From: Calonectria ilicicola
Lineage: Eukaryota > Ascomycota > Sordariomycetes > Hypocreales > Nectriaceae
Length of the DNA: 64,000 nt
Assembly: GCA_020809705.1 (NCBI GenBank)
Contig: CP085825.1
Coordinates: 1 to 64,000, forward strand
Direction: 5' to 3'
The notes beneath the pieces were generated by a model. That model was not told the DNA's origin, searched no databases, and saw nothing but the letters and a program-made list of their open reading frames with translations. Below, piece after piece: positions 1 through 10,899 of the stretch (position 1 is the first letter of the stretch; every line of letters starts with the position of its first letter). The position numbers were made by a program, and so were the translations under genes.

Positions 1-3000
1 TTATCTTAAAAGGGGAAAGTTATCTTCTACTACTTAATTATATAGCCGCTTAGGATACAAGTATAGATACCTACTTAAGCTTTCTAGCTTAATATTTATT
101 AAGGAAAAACTTATTATTTTTAATTTATATTATAGTTTTATTATAAAATTTAATATTAAAAGGATTAATAATTGTAAACTAGATATATATTATCTTAAGT
201 ATATTAAAAGGTATTTAATAGTATTTCTAAATAATATTTAAGAGTTAATTATAGATATACTTCTATATTCCCTAATAAAGGTAATGGAAGATATTTATAT
301 ATTTTAGTAAGGTAATAATAAGCTAAATACTAAAGATTTATTAAGGCTATTATTAGTTCAATAGGGCTATGTTGAAAGGGCTTTAGTATAATTAAAAAGA
401 TATAATCCTTATTATATATATATTAACATTAATATAACTAAAATGGATAATTAGGGTTCTTCATTATAAGATATATTAACTTAGATCTATAACAATATGG
501 AGTGAAATTAGCCTATACTAGAGGAAGTAATTGAAATTATATAAATTATCCTAGGTACTGAATGTAGGCTAAATAAAGAGCTTGAAAATAAGATTAAGAA
601 GATTATAGTAATATTTAATTAATCTTAATTTAAGAATAATATAAATATTAAAGATATAAGTAAAGAAGATAAATTTAATAAAAACAATCTTAATAATCTT
701 ATCTATAAAATCATTACTTTTAATATATTTAATTTTAATAATATATTAAATATTATTAAGATTAAGAAGTCATAATTTTTCTTTATAATTATAGAAGATA
801 GCATTCTGCAAAATAACCTAAATATATTAATATAAATAGTAAGTAGTGAAGGTATTATAGTAGATTCTATATTTATAAGATAAGATTACTATTTTAAACT
901 ATTTATAAAAGTATAAAGAGGGAATATATTTTTAGATATATTTAATGTAGGATTTTTTGCTAAAATATTCCTTACTTTATTCCTATATAGGGTAAGTACT
1001 CCTTATATTATTAGTAAGAGCACTTTAGGTGTGAATGGAATAGGTAATACTTATAGTATAAAAAATATTAGATTAAGTATTATAATAAGTGGGCTAATAT
1101 AATCTTGAAATATTACCTTAAGTCTATAGATAAGATTAATTCTTTAATGCTATAGGGGGCAATTTATAAATTATCCTATTTTTTTATTTTTGGTTTTTAA
1201 TATAGAGGTTAAGTTAAGGAATTAGTATATTAGTATAATAAGTATGATATAAAATAACTTTATAAAGATAGAGGGTATTATATACTTACTTACTATTAAG
1301 AGGCTTTAAGTAATTAAGATTAAATTTAAAAGTAATAATTATATTAAAGATAAAGTTATAAATAAGTTACTTAAATATCTTTTATTTTATAATTACTAGT
1401 AGCTAATATTAAAAGAGATATATATAAGTATAAGGTAGAAGATCAAATCTTTTATTATTAAATTAAATCTTCTAGCTATATAGTACACTCTTAACCTAAA
1501 TAATATTATAAATCCTATCAAATTAAGATTATTTATATATCGGACTTATAATCCTGAGATAATTAAGCAATTCTTAAAAACTCTTAATTTATTATATAAG
1601 AAAGTTCAATTAGTAATATCTAATCCTTTTAGTTTAACTATCTTCTTTTACTAAGAAATATTATTATTTTTCAAGTATTATATTAAGATTGGAGAAGATT
1701 TTATTTTTAAATATATTAGTTATTACTTTAGTGCTATAGAAATAAATGAGAGAGGGGCATTGTATCTTTATAGTCTCTTATAATTATAAGGTAATATAGA
1801 ATTAAGTTTAATTTATAAAAATATATAATATGATTAAAATGAGTTATACTATAATAATATTATTTAGTTTGTTAATAATATATTTTCTAAGGTAAGGTTG
1901 CTATATTATTATATTACTATAATTATAATATAATAGAAAGAATAACTAATATTAAGTAATCTAAAAAGCAACTTAACTTTATATTCTACTATATAATAAA
2001 AGAAAAAAGGCCTAATATATCCACAGATATTTTACCTTTAATTAAGAATATAAAGAAGCTCTCTTTAATATTTAAGCATAAAGCTAACTATTATACAAAA
2101 GTAATATAATAACACTAATACTTACCTATATATATTAAGTATTCCTTTAAAAATCAGAAGAAAAGGAAGAATAAAAAAAGGGGTATTGATTTAAGGCTCT
2201 TTGGAAACTTGTTAATAAAACTATATTTAATAATAAAGGTATCTTACAGATATAATAAGATTATACTATAATAAATAGATAGAACCAGGCTATTAGTATT
2301 AGCTTGTATTATAATTATAATATATTATTTATTATAATATAAAAAAAGATAATAGTTTTAATTTTTTATTTAATAAATTATATTATAAAAGTAAAAGATC
2401 TAATATAGAAGTAGGTAATAGTAGTAGAAGTATTAATAAAATTAAATTATAGTAGTTAAAGGGGCGGTATTATAATGCAAAATAGTAGTCTAGGTTTAAA
2501 GGATCTAATAGGAAATAAAATATATAAATTTATTCTTTAAATTACTAATCAAGCTTATATAGATTGATCATTATCTTAGGTAAAAGTTGTATTTTATTTA
2601 ATAGATTATCCAATGAAGTATTATAATATTCCTAATTGGATTTTTTAAATATATTCTTACTCTATTAACAAGTATATTAGTATTAATAATATCTTCATTA
2701 TAAGAGTGGTATTGAAGATATATATACAAACTTATCTTATAATAAGGTCTTTATATATAAATCAGGTAAATGGGTTCTAATTGCAGAGGGATACCTATAT
2801 AGAGGTAAGGTCTTATACAATCTATATCTTTATAACTATATATTGTTTATATAGATTAGATATAAGAGTTATAATAAAGGCAAGGCTAGATAGGGTTAAA
2901 TACCTTTTATAGATGACTGTCCTTTTGGTTAGGATTATATCCAAGTTTTTAAATAATTAGGCAAGGATATGATTATATATATTAATAGATATTTGAGTAT

Positions 3001-3980
3001 GGATATTAAAAATAATAAAGATAAAAACTTCTAAAGATAAGATTCCTTTTTAATAAAAGAAAATTATTATTAACTTAATTAAATTTATTATTAAAGACTT
3101 CTAAGTATATAGTTTAATATTTAGGTTTATTTATACTATAAGAATAATTCTTATTATAAAAGTCTAATAATATTAATAACATCTGGAAAAGCAAGAAGTA
3201 GAAACTACCTAAGAGAATTTGCTTTTATATTAATAATATCCAATTATTATAATAATTAGTGAAGGATGTAGCTTATAATGCTAAATAATGGGGTGCATTT
3301 ACTAGAGATAGAGTTCTTTTATACAAGCAAGATAATCCAGATAATAATAATTATAAAAATAATAATAGAAGCTTATAATACCAACTAGATAATCTTAGCT
3401 ATATATCTTAGCTAATAGATATTATTAAAGATATAATAGATAGTAGATAGATTATAGTAGGCTTGCTAGTATTATTAAGGATACTACAAGATATAAGTAG
3501 GTTTTAATAAATATCTTTAGCTTTTAATAATAGCTTAAAGTATATAAAAGTATAAGAATAAATAGATAGGCGAATACAGCTTATAGGAAAGCCATATTCC
3601 AGACTATTGCTATTAATCTAAAAGGAATTGGTAGGTATTATATTATAATAAAATAGTATATTTAAAGATATTGAAAGTTTGATTTAGAGGATATAAAGTT
3701 ATAATTAAAGTTTAATATTTATTATTATAGTAGATTAATATAATAAGATAGCTAAGAATATTATAAGTAATTAGAAGAATAAAAATATATATTTTAGAGA
3801 ACCAAATGGAATAAACTATTAAGATCTATTTATATAAGTCCAATTTTAACCTTTAATATCTTTTTTTAATATTAAGTAAGAAGTAGTAATAATATTTACC
3901 TTTAATAAAAGATAGATTATTACTTTTCTAACTATTTATTAGTACTTTAACCTTATATAGTAAGATAATAGTAATATCTT
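1..3980 (+). pseudogene. RepHel N-terminal, Rep nuclease and linker region (broken)
   Basis: Pseudogene for the replication initiator and linker part of a Helitron transposase. Around 940-1740 the + strand translation, with stops bridged, matches the region before the nuclease motif in fungal RepHel proteins. The HUH motif follows at 1745-1780. Downstream, 2765-3000 and 3215-3300 match the usual linker between Rep and helicase, for example a segment reading IAEGYLYRGKVLYN near 2780 and YINRYLSMD near 2985. Many in-frame TAA and TAG codons sit where Gln or Trp would be expected. The start codon is not in the window. I recognise the family well, but frame changes within this stretch were not fully resolved. 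Confidence 0.75.
1745..1780 (+). other. Helitron Rep HUH motif, both histidines lost
   Basis: The frame reads NERGALYLYSLL. In Helitron Rep proteins this place holds the metal-binding HxH motif, usually GALHLHGLLW. Both His codons read TAT here (1763-1765 and 1769-1771), which is CAT with one C-to-T change each. The Gly after them reads AGT. This fixes the identity of the nuclease domain and shows it could not bind its metal ion. Confidence 0.8.
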
Positions 3981-4674
3981 TTAATTATACTAATTTATTA
4001 GTGAGAAGGGTGGCACTAGAAAGTCATAAGTAATCAAGGTATTAGTTGATCTATTTGTAAAAAAGGATATTATAAACTGCCTAATTATAATAGCTACTTT
4101 AAGCATTATAGTAGCTTAGATCAATAGTATCACTATTCACTCTATATATAATCTTCCTCTAGATAATAAAAAAGTAAATAATTATATTATAATTAATAAT
4201 TATTATATAGATAGTATATTAAAAGTAAATTAGTAATAAAAGTATATATTAATATTTAATAAAGTTAGTATACTTAAAGTGTATATACTTTTTATATTTA
4301 ATAAGTAATTATACAATCTATAAGAGTTTAATAAAGATTTTAAAGGAATTCCTATTATCCTCTTTTATAAAGACTTTTATTAGTTTAGACTTATATAAGC
4401 AAGATCCATTCTTCTCTTCCATACTAATATAAACTTTAATATAAATAAGGCTAGTATTATATAAAGGAAAAAAAGAAGAAGAAGCAAAAATAAAAAAAGA
4501 AATAATTATATAAATAAAGAAGGTTATAAGCTTTAAAAAAGGTTTACTATAATTATCCTACTAAATGAGCAAATATATGCTGCTAAAGACTATAAATTGC
4601 AATATCTATTAAGCCATATTAGGCTTAGAATCTAAGATTAATCGGATCTAGATTTTCTTAATTCTTACTGCTAT
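3980..4674 (+). pseudogene. RepHel PIF1-like helicase, N-terminal half (broken)
   Basis: Superfamily 1 helicase domain that unwinds DNA during rolling-circle transposition. Motif I (Walker A) at 4003-4026 reads EKGGTRKS, expected GEGGTGKS, with two Gly codons changed by G-to-A. Motif Ia follows as IIIATLSIIVA and ITIHS near 4080-4145. Motif II at 4255-4275 reads FNKVSIL where DEVSML is usual, so the Walker B Asp-Glu pair is lost. Motif III at 4366-4383 reads YKDFY then a stop, expected GDFHQ. Near 4560 the frame reads LLNEQIYAAKDYKLQ, also typical. The domain is cut at 4674 by A-1 and continues at 18471. Confidence 0.85.
4670..4674. repeat. TSD of A-1, left copy (GCTAT)
   Basis: GCTAT lies directly before the A-1 left LTR and again directly after the right LTR at 18466-18470. 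A perfect 5-bp duplication is normal for Ty3/gypsy integrases and shows that everything between arrived by insertion into the Helitron. Confidence 0.9.
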
Positions 4675-5064
4675 TGTAACGGTCTGGTCAATTCCTAACT
4701 TGATGAACTAATCAGAATGAAGGGTTTATTGTTAGCAGGATGGTTAGGCGTGTTATGGTAAATAGAGCAATGGAAGTGTTATATTAGGTAATAGTTAATT
4801 GTAATTAAGATAATTAAGTTATATTGAAAGCTGATTAGTTCTGTTCCTTATAGTAGGATCTAATCTATTTATATATTATTATTTTATTTTAATATGTGTA
4901 GTGCGCTTAGTATGCTAGATGTAATACTTTTTACACTTATTATAATAGTTACCTTTATTGCTTCTTATTTAATTGGTTATATGTAATTATAGGGTAGCTG
5001 ATTTCTTATAGGGTATAATATTTTATTATTCTAGACTGCCTTAGGTATGATATAGGTTGTAATA
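4675..5064 (-). repeat. A-1 3' LTR
   Basis: Begins TGTAACGGTCTGG and ends GGTTGTAATA in + orientation, so read on the minus strand it runs from TATTACAACC to CCGTTACA. It is the mate of 18076-18465 with the same length. It contains an 11-mer at 4822-4832 complementary to the A-1 primer binding site, and a TATA-like stretch on the minus strand. Confidence 0.9.
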
Positions 5065-5402
5065 TAATATCTTCTCTTTATTAGTCTTATTCTTAAGGTT
5101 AGTATAATAGGTTATAGTGGTTTTTTTATATATATTGTTTAAATTTAGATTTATAATTATTTTATTATACTAATATTATATTAAGTAAGGTAATAAAAGC
5201 ATCTTCTATTTATAAGAATTATAAAATCAAAGGTCTTATTAATTATATTAATCTTTTTAAAATATCTATTATAGTTTATATATATTATATAAGTATTAGC
5301 CTTTTTTATATAGTAGGTAAAAGGTTAATTTATTATTTTAAGTGTATTTAGAGTTATAAAAGTTATAATTATATAGATATAGAGAGTATAGCTTATATAT
5401 AT

Positions 5403-5800
5403 TTTTATTATTCTTTATCTAGTTATTTTAATATATTAATAGTAGTAATTCTTTATATTATTAAAGAAAAGAAAAAGTTATATTAATAATATTTAGAAAT
5501 ATAAAGTAAATTAAACTTACTATATACTTCTTTAAAGGCTTCTTAAAAAATTATTTTAAAGATCTAGTTTTAAATAATAATAATATTTACTAAATTAGAG
5601 TGCCTAAAGAAATTAAAGAATAATCTAGAAGAGTAGGATATTAGAGTAATAAAGGTAATAAAGGCTAAGATTGTAGTAAAGGAAGGCCCTCCTTTAGAGG
5701 TAGTATTAGTATTATATATTACTGATATTGATTTTTTTTCTTGCTTATTAAAGGAATACTTTTAGTATCTTTAAATAATATATAAGGTGTTTGGTGGGTT
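5403..5800 (+). pseudogene. Antisense ORF of A-1, between pol and 3' LTR (broken)
   Basis: No known function and no family recognised. On the + strand, opposite to A-1 gag-pol, one frame from 5403 to about 5800 is broken only by TAA and TAG codons that a single C-to-T change would make from CAA or CAG. The translation is Lys/Glu/Leu-rich, for example KLECLKKLKNNLEE near 5592, then KIVVKEGPPLEVVLVLYITD near 5670, suggesting a coiled coil followed by a conserved tail. A-2 and A-5 carry the same protein in the same place, A-5 with a Gln where A-1 has a stop. It overlaps the antisense of the chromodomain at its end. Whether it was ever translated is inference. Confidence 0.55.
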
Positions 5801-8800
5801 CTTAGGTTGTTTCTTTATAGTCTTTTTATTTAATTTTGAATTTTCTATCTTTCTTTTTTCTTTATAATATTTTTTTAATTTCTTATTAATCTTTTAGATT
5901 TTTTATTTATAGTTTATATTTAGGTTCTATATTTACCTAGATACTCTTGCCTGGTTCTAATAGTAAGATATAGAAGATAGGGTGGACTTTAATATTGTTT
6001 AGGAGGTCAAGCTTGTAGTTATTTTCTGATATTTTTCTTTTTATTGGGTATAATCTAATCTATATAAAGTTGATTTTTTTATTTTGTTTTTTTATTATAA
6101 GATTTTTTATTGTTAGGTAGATTATATTTTCTTTTAAGAAGGATAGTCTTTTTAGCCTTTTTAGATTATAATATCTTTTTATTATATTATAGATAAACTT
6201 AAGTTCTATTTTTATTTCTTTATATAATTTTCTTAAATTATCTGACTTAATTATAGCTTTTATTTGAATTATATTTTCTAAAGGGGCTTGGTAAGTATTT
6301 AATATAAAGCTAAAATTGGCTTTTATTAGTATTATTTTAATATTATAATTGTAAGATATATTATATGCTAATTATATAATAGATAATTTTTTTACTTAAT
6401 TAGTTTGTTTATAATTAATATAGTATTGTAGATATTACTTAATTTCCTAATTTTAGTATTTAATTTATTTGTTTATTTGGGGGTAAAAGGCTATACTTAG
6501 CTTATAATTTAATCTTATTAAAAATATTAGGCTTTATTAAAACTTAGATATAAATGGTTATTCTTTATTTAAAATGATTTTGGTTGGTAGTTTATATATA
6601 ATGATTATATTTTGAAAGAAAAGGTAGGTAAATTATTCTTCTTTTATTACTTTATTATAAAGGAGATAATATATTACTTTTATAAAGTAATCTATAATAA
6701 TAAAAATATTATTGTAATATACTTTTATAGTAGGGTCTGCTAATAAAAGAAGGTTGGTAATGAAGTTTATTATGATTAAGTCTTATGGTTGTTGTGTGAT
6801 AGAGGATGGTTGTAATAATCTATATGGTTTATATCTTGGTTTTTGGAGTGTTAGTATAAGCTATATTTTTTATATATTTGTTTAATTTTTTTTTTATTTT
6901 ATTAAAGGAAAATATCTATTTAATTTGTTTAAGGGTTTTATTAATATTTTTATAACTATATAAGGGATATTTATGAATATTTTTTATTAATTTTATTTAA
7001 TATTCCTTTAATACTTGTAGGTAATCTATTTTTTTTCTTCTAAAAGTATTAGATTATATTTTTTGATTTTTCTTAATAGTGGATTACCTTGTTCTACTTG
7101 TTATATTAGTATTTCTGTAGTAATAATTCTGATTATATATAGTAATCCTCTTATTCTTATAGTGGTAATTATTTTCTTTATTTTTATTATTATTTTATTA
7201 ATTAGGGCTTATTCTAGTTCTCTATTAGTATTATAGATTAATAGTTTTTTCTATATTTTTGGTTTTTTTGTATTATAGTTAGATTGGCGGCTGATTATAT
7301 TAATATGGTTATTCTTAATTTCTTTAATATAAATGATTTGATAGTTAAATTTGGATAGGTATTCTATATATTGTAGTTGCTTTTTATTAAGTTTTTGAGT
7401 GATTGTAAAGTAGATAATGTTTTTATAGTTGATATATATTATGATTTTATAATTGCTTTTTAAAAGATATTATTAGAATTTTTTAAAAGTATTAATAATA
7501 GTAAGGAATTCTTTATTGTAGATAGGGTAGTTTAGCTTAGGGTTATGTAGTTTATATAAGTAAAATATTATAAGATATAAGTTTTTTTTTATCTTATTAT
7601 TTGATTTAGGCCCCTAGGGTGAAGTCCAATATATTGGTTTCTAGTTCTATGGGCTTATTAAGGTTGAATATTATAAGAATAGGTTCTTCTAAAATAATAT
7701 TTTTTATAACTTTAAATAATTATTATATTTTATTTTTTTATTAAAAGATAATTCCTTTCTTAATTAGTTTTATTATACTTAAGGTGATTTTATTAAATCC
7801 TTTAATAAATCTTTAGTAATAATTAGTAAATCTAAGGAAGGCTTATACTTTTTTATATTAGTAAATTCCTTCTAATTTTTTACTATAGTGACTTTCTTTG
7901 GGTCTATGTGAATTTTATTAGGGCTGATAATGTGTTCTAGAAATTCTACTTCTTAAGTATAGAACTTACTTTTTTCTAATTTAATTAGGAGTTTGGTGTT
8001 TTAAAGGGCTTTTAAGATTTTATAAATATATTCTTTATGTTCTTCTTTATTTTTAGAGAAAATGAGGATATTATCTAGGTAGTAGATAATAAAGATATTT
8101 AAGTATTCTTATAATATATTGGTTATTATTTATTGGAATAATGCTGGTATATTTATAAGTTTAAAAGATATAATTAGGTATTTAAATAATTTAAACTTTA
8201 TTTAGAAAGTGGTTTTTTATTTATATTCTTCTTTAATATAAATAAGATTATATACTCCTTTAAAATCTAATGTAGTAAAGATATTAGCTTTATAAAGGCA
8301 ATCTTTTATTTTATTAATTAATAGTAGTAGAGTGTGATTTTTAATGGTAATATTATTAAGCTATTAGTAATTTATAATAAGGTATAACTTCCTATTTTTC
8401 TTAGGTATAAATATGATAGGGTAACTAGCTTTGGAGTTTGAAATATAGATATATCCTTTTTTAAGTATATCTTAGATATATTTCTTTAAGGTATTAAGCT
8501 TGATTTAATTAAGATTATAAATAGGGTAAAATTGGGTGTTGGATCTGTTCTTAAGGATAATTTTGTAATCTTATTGGCTAAACTTAGGTAGTCTAATATT
8601 TAGTTCTTCTATAAAGAGCTTTTTATAGATTTAGTATTATAGGGGTATATTATATAGTTTATTTATTTTTACTTTAGCTTTTATTTTTTAAGGCTTTTAT
8701 TAATTTGTTAGAATTATTTTCTAAGGTAAATAATTATTTATTATTTTTATTTTTTTTAATTATTCTTATATTTATATTTTATTTCTTTAAATAATAAAGA

Positions 8801-9230
8801 TTCTCTTTTACTTATATCTTTTACTTGGTTAAGGTTAGGAGTTTAAGATCTTTTATTATATTTTATAGAAATATTATTGATTATATTATATTTTTTAAAT
8901 ATTTATATTTAGCTAGTATATTAGTAGATATTAGGGTTATATTAGTATAACTATAGATATCTTAAAACTAGATTGTATTATTTAATATTAATAATATTAA
9001 AGATTATTTCTTAATTCTTTCTTTTAATAAAGATTTTTAGGTAATTAATCTTCTTATTTATAATATTATTATTATATTTAAAAGGTATTCTTTTTATATT
9101 GATGATTTTATATGGGTTGACTTTTATTATTTATAGTAGTTAAAGTTTGTTGATTATTTGAGGATTTATGTAGTTTTGCTTAGCTTTATTATTTACTATA
9201 GTATTATATTATTTTTTTTAATTTTTATTT
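5770..9230 (-). pseudogene. A-1 pol: protease, RT, RNase H, integrase, chromodomain (broken)
   Basis: Polyprotein remnant on the minus strand. The order, from right to left, is protease near 9180-9210 (active site region reads VNNKA where VDSGA is usual), RT with catalytic box at 8070-8081 reading YLDN, RNase H near 7550-7700, integrase near 6100-6900, and chromodomain near 5770-5900. Bridging Gln and Trp stops gives continuous similarity to fungal chromovirus pol. The second catalytic Asp of the RT is Asn. Confidence 0.8.
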
Positions 9231-10449
9231 TTATTTTTAATTGTTATTAAGGTTACTTTTTAGTTATAAAGTATAGAGCTTTTTAGGGAGTTCTTTTGGT
9301 AACTCTGGGGGTTGTTGCCCTAATTGCTTTTACTACTTTTTTATAGGGGGCTTTACTTGTTTTTTAGTTTGGTTTAATGCTAGATTATTGCTTTATTTAT
9401 TATATAAATATTGTATTTAGGGTTTTAATATTTATTTTAGGGTAGTTTGCTGTAATTAGGGAATTTAGGTTTACTTAGTTTTAATATAGTAAACTAATAA
9501 TAGGGGTTTCTTTCTATTACTTTATATTGGTTGAAGTATCTTCTATAGGCACGGTGGATAACTATGTCTTCTATTTTAATAAGGAAGTATATTATATATT
9601 ATTTTTGCTTTATATATTGGAGGTAGTTGTGATTGTAGTAGCTTATTTATAAGATGTTTTTATGTTCTTTATGTACTATGTTTAGTTTAGGGTTATTTTC
9701 CTTGTGTTGGATAGGTTGGGGGTTATGGTTTCCTAGTTGCTATTTGCTTTATGTAAATAGGAAGATTTTATTTTTATTTTATAAGAATTCTTTAATTTAT
9801 TAGGTTATTTTTTTAATATTAATTGTTTATTTCCTATTTCTATTTTTATTATAAGTATAAGTATTTTATTATACTAGTGCTTTATTAGTATATATATCTA
9901 GAATGGATATAAAGATCTCTATCTCCTTGGCTTATTTTAACTATTTGTGGGGAAGGTAGGACTGACTTTCTTATTAGATTGATTATGCTTTTTGGATAGT
10001 TTTATTGATTTCTTATTGTAAGGTGAGTTTTACCTTATATAATTTATAGTTTTTTATATATTATTTAATTATAGTGGTTAGTTTATATTTTTTAATAATA
10101 GTAAGAATAATTTTTCTTATAGTATTCTTTTTTCCTTCTGGTATTGGGGTTTATTAAGTTTTTATAATATTAAGTTATTTCTGTTCTTTTGGTATAAGTT
10201 TAAATTAATTTCCTATTTTTAAGAAGTAGTATTTAAAGGATTTATATTCTTTCTTTCTATAGTTAAAGTAGGTAATCTTACTTTTATTATACCTTTGGGT
10301 TATATTGAGTTCTATTGGTCCTGAATGAGTATTATATGTAGTGCTTTATTGCTTATTTTAGGTTTTTTTTTATTTGGGATATATAGGTTTTTGTTATTTT
10401 GGGTGTGTTCTTTATGTTAGTTAAATTGTCTTTTGTTGATCTTGATAGT
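9231..10449 (-). pseudogene. A-1 gag C-terminal part and Cys-rich spacer (broken)
   Basis: Minus-strand continuation between protease and the A-2 insertion. A gag zinc knuckle lies near 10241-10285, in the same sequence context as in A-2, with Cys and His codons mostly changed to Tyr. The roughly 1 kb between knuckle and protease encodes a second region that, with RIP changes reversed in the mind, would be rich in Cys. I do not assign it a function. The segment ends at the TSD ATAGT (10445-10449). Confidence 0.65.
10445..10449. repeat. TSD of A-2, left copy (ATAGT)
   Basis: ATAGT directly precedes A-2 and recurs at 17347-17351 directly after it. On both sides the flanking sequence is A-1 gag on the minus strand and joins in register. 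Confidence 0.92.
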
Positions 10450-10597
10450 TGTTACGACCCATATCATACCCAGGGCGGTCTAGGATAGCAGAATGCCATA
10501 TCTTGTAAGAAACCAGCTACCTTATAATTATATATAACCAATTAAATAAGGAGTGATAAAGGCAACTGTTATAATAAGTGCAAAAGGTGTTGTACTT

Positions 10598-10648
10598 AGT
10601 ACACTAAGTGTACTATATATATCAAAATAGAATAATAGTATATAAATA
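10598..10648 (+). promoter_or_regulatory. A-2 U3 palindrome and TATA box
   Basis: A 17-bp inverted repeat with 8-bp arms (AGTACACT and AGTGTACT, one-base centre) lies 24 bp before TATATAAATA. A similar but RIP-damaged repeat occupies the same site in A-5 (near 41537-41553) and A-1. Position just upstream of a TATA box suggests a binding site for a dimeric regulator; that is inference. Confidence 0.5.
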
Positions 10649-10681
10649 GATCAGATCCTATTATAAGAAATAGAATTAATT

Positions 10682-10692
10682 AGCTTTTAATA
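10682..10692 (+). promoter_or_regulatory. Candidate mRNA 5' end of A-2, complementary to its primer site
   Basis: AGCTTTTAATA lies about 43 bp after the TATA box start, a plausible fungal transcription start distance, and is fully complementary to TATTAAAAGCT at 10841-10851. In Tf1 and related chromoviruses the 5' end of the mRNA primes its own reverse transcription by pairing in this way. The equivalent pair exists in A-1, A-3, A-5 and, with different bases, C-1. Confidence 0.6.
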
Positions 10693-10840
10693 TAACTTGA
10701 TTACTTTAATTATAATTAACTATTATCTAATATAATATTTCCATTACTCTATTTTATTATAATATACCTAACCATCCTACTAATAATAAACCTTTTATTC
10801 TAATTAGTTTATTAAGTTAGGAATTAACTAGATTGTTATA

Positions 10841-10851
10841 TATTAAAAGCT
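10841..10851 (+). other. A-2 primer binding site (self-priming type)
   Basis: TATTAAAAGCT directly follows the 5' LTR. It does not begin TGG, as a site for the 3' CCA end of a tRNA would. It pairs with 10682-10692 over all 11 bases. The A-3 site (21561-21571) reads TATTGAAAGCT. Confidence 0.6.
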
Positions 10852-10899
10852 CTTGTTCAGTTAGTTATCTGTATTAATAATTAAGTAATAATAATATTT

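Larger units (their letters stand above)
1..4674 (+). mobile_element. Helitron, left part (5' end outside window)
   Basis: Rolling-circle DNA transposon, heavily RIP-mutated. Conceptual translation on the + strand, reading through stops at Gln and Trp codons, follows the order of fungal Helitron RepHel proteins: N-terminal region, HUH nuclease (Rep), linker, PIF1-type helicase. The sequence breaks at the 5-bp duplication GCTAT (4670-4674), where retroelement A-1 entered, and resumes at 18466. The left terminus lies before base 1. High AT and no long open frame show it is dead. Identity rests on the HUH region and four helicase motifs described separately. Confidence 0.85.
10450..10840 (+). 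repeat. A-2 5' LTR
   Basis: 391 bp from TGTTACGACCC to GATTGTTATA. It contains an inverted repeat AGTACACT-A-AGTGTACT at 10598-10614, a TATA box at 10639-10648, and an 11-mer AGCTTTTAATA at 10682-10692 that is the exact reverse complement of the first 11 internal bases. The 3' half (U5) is shared with all family A copies, while the first half differs among subgroups. Confidence 0.93.
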
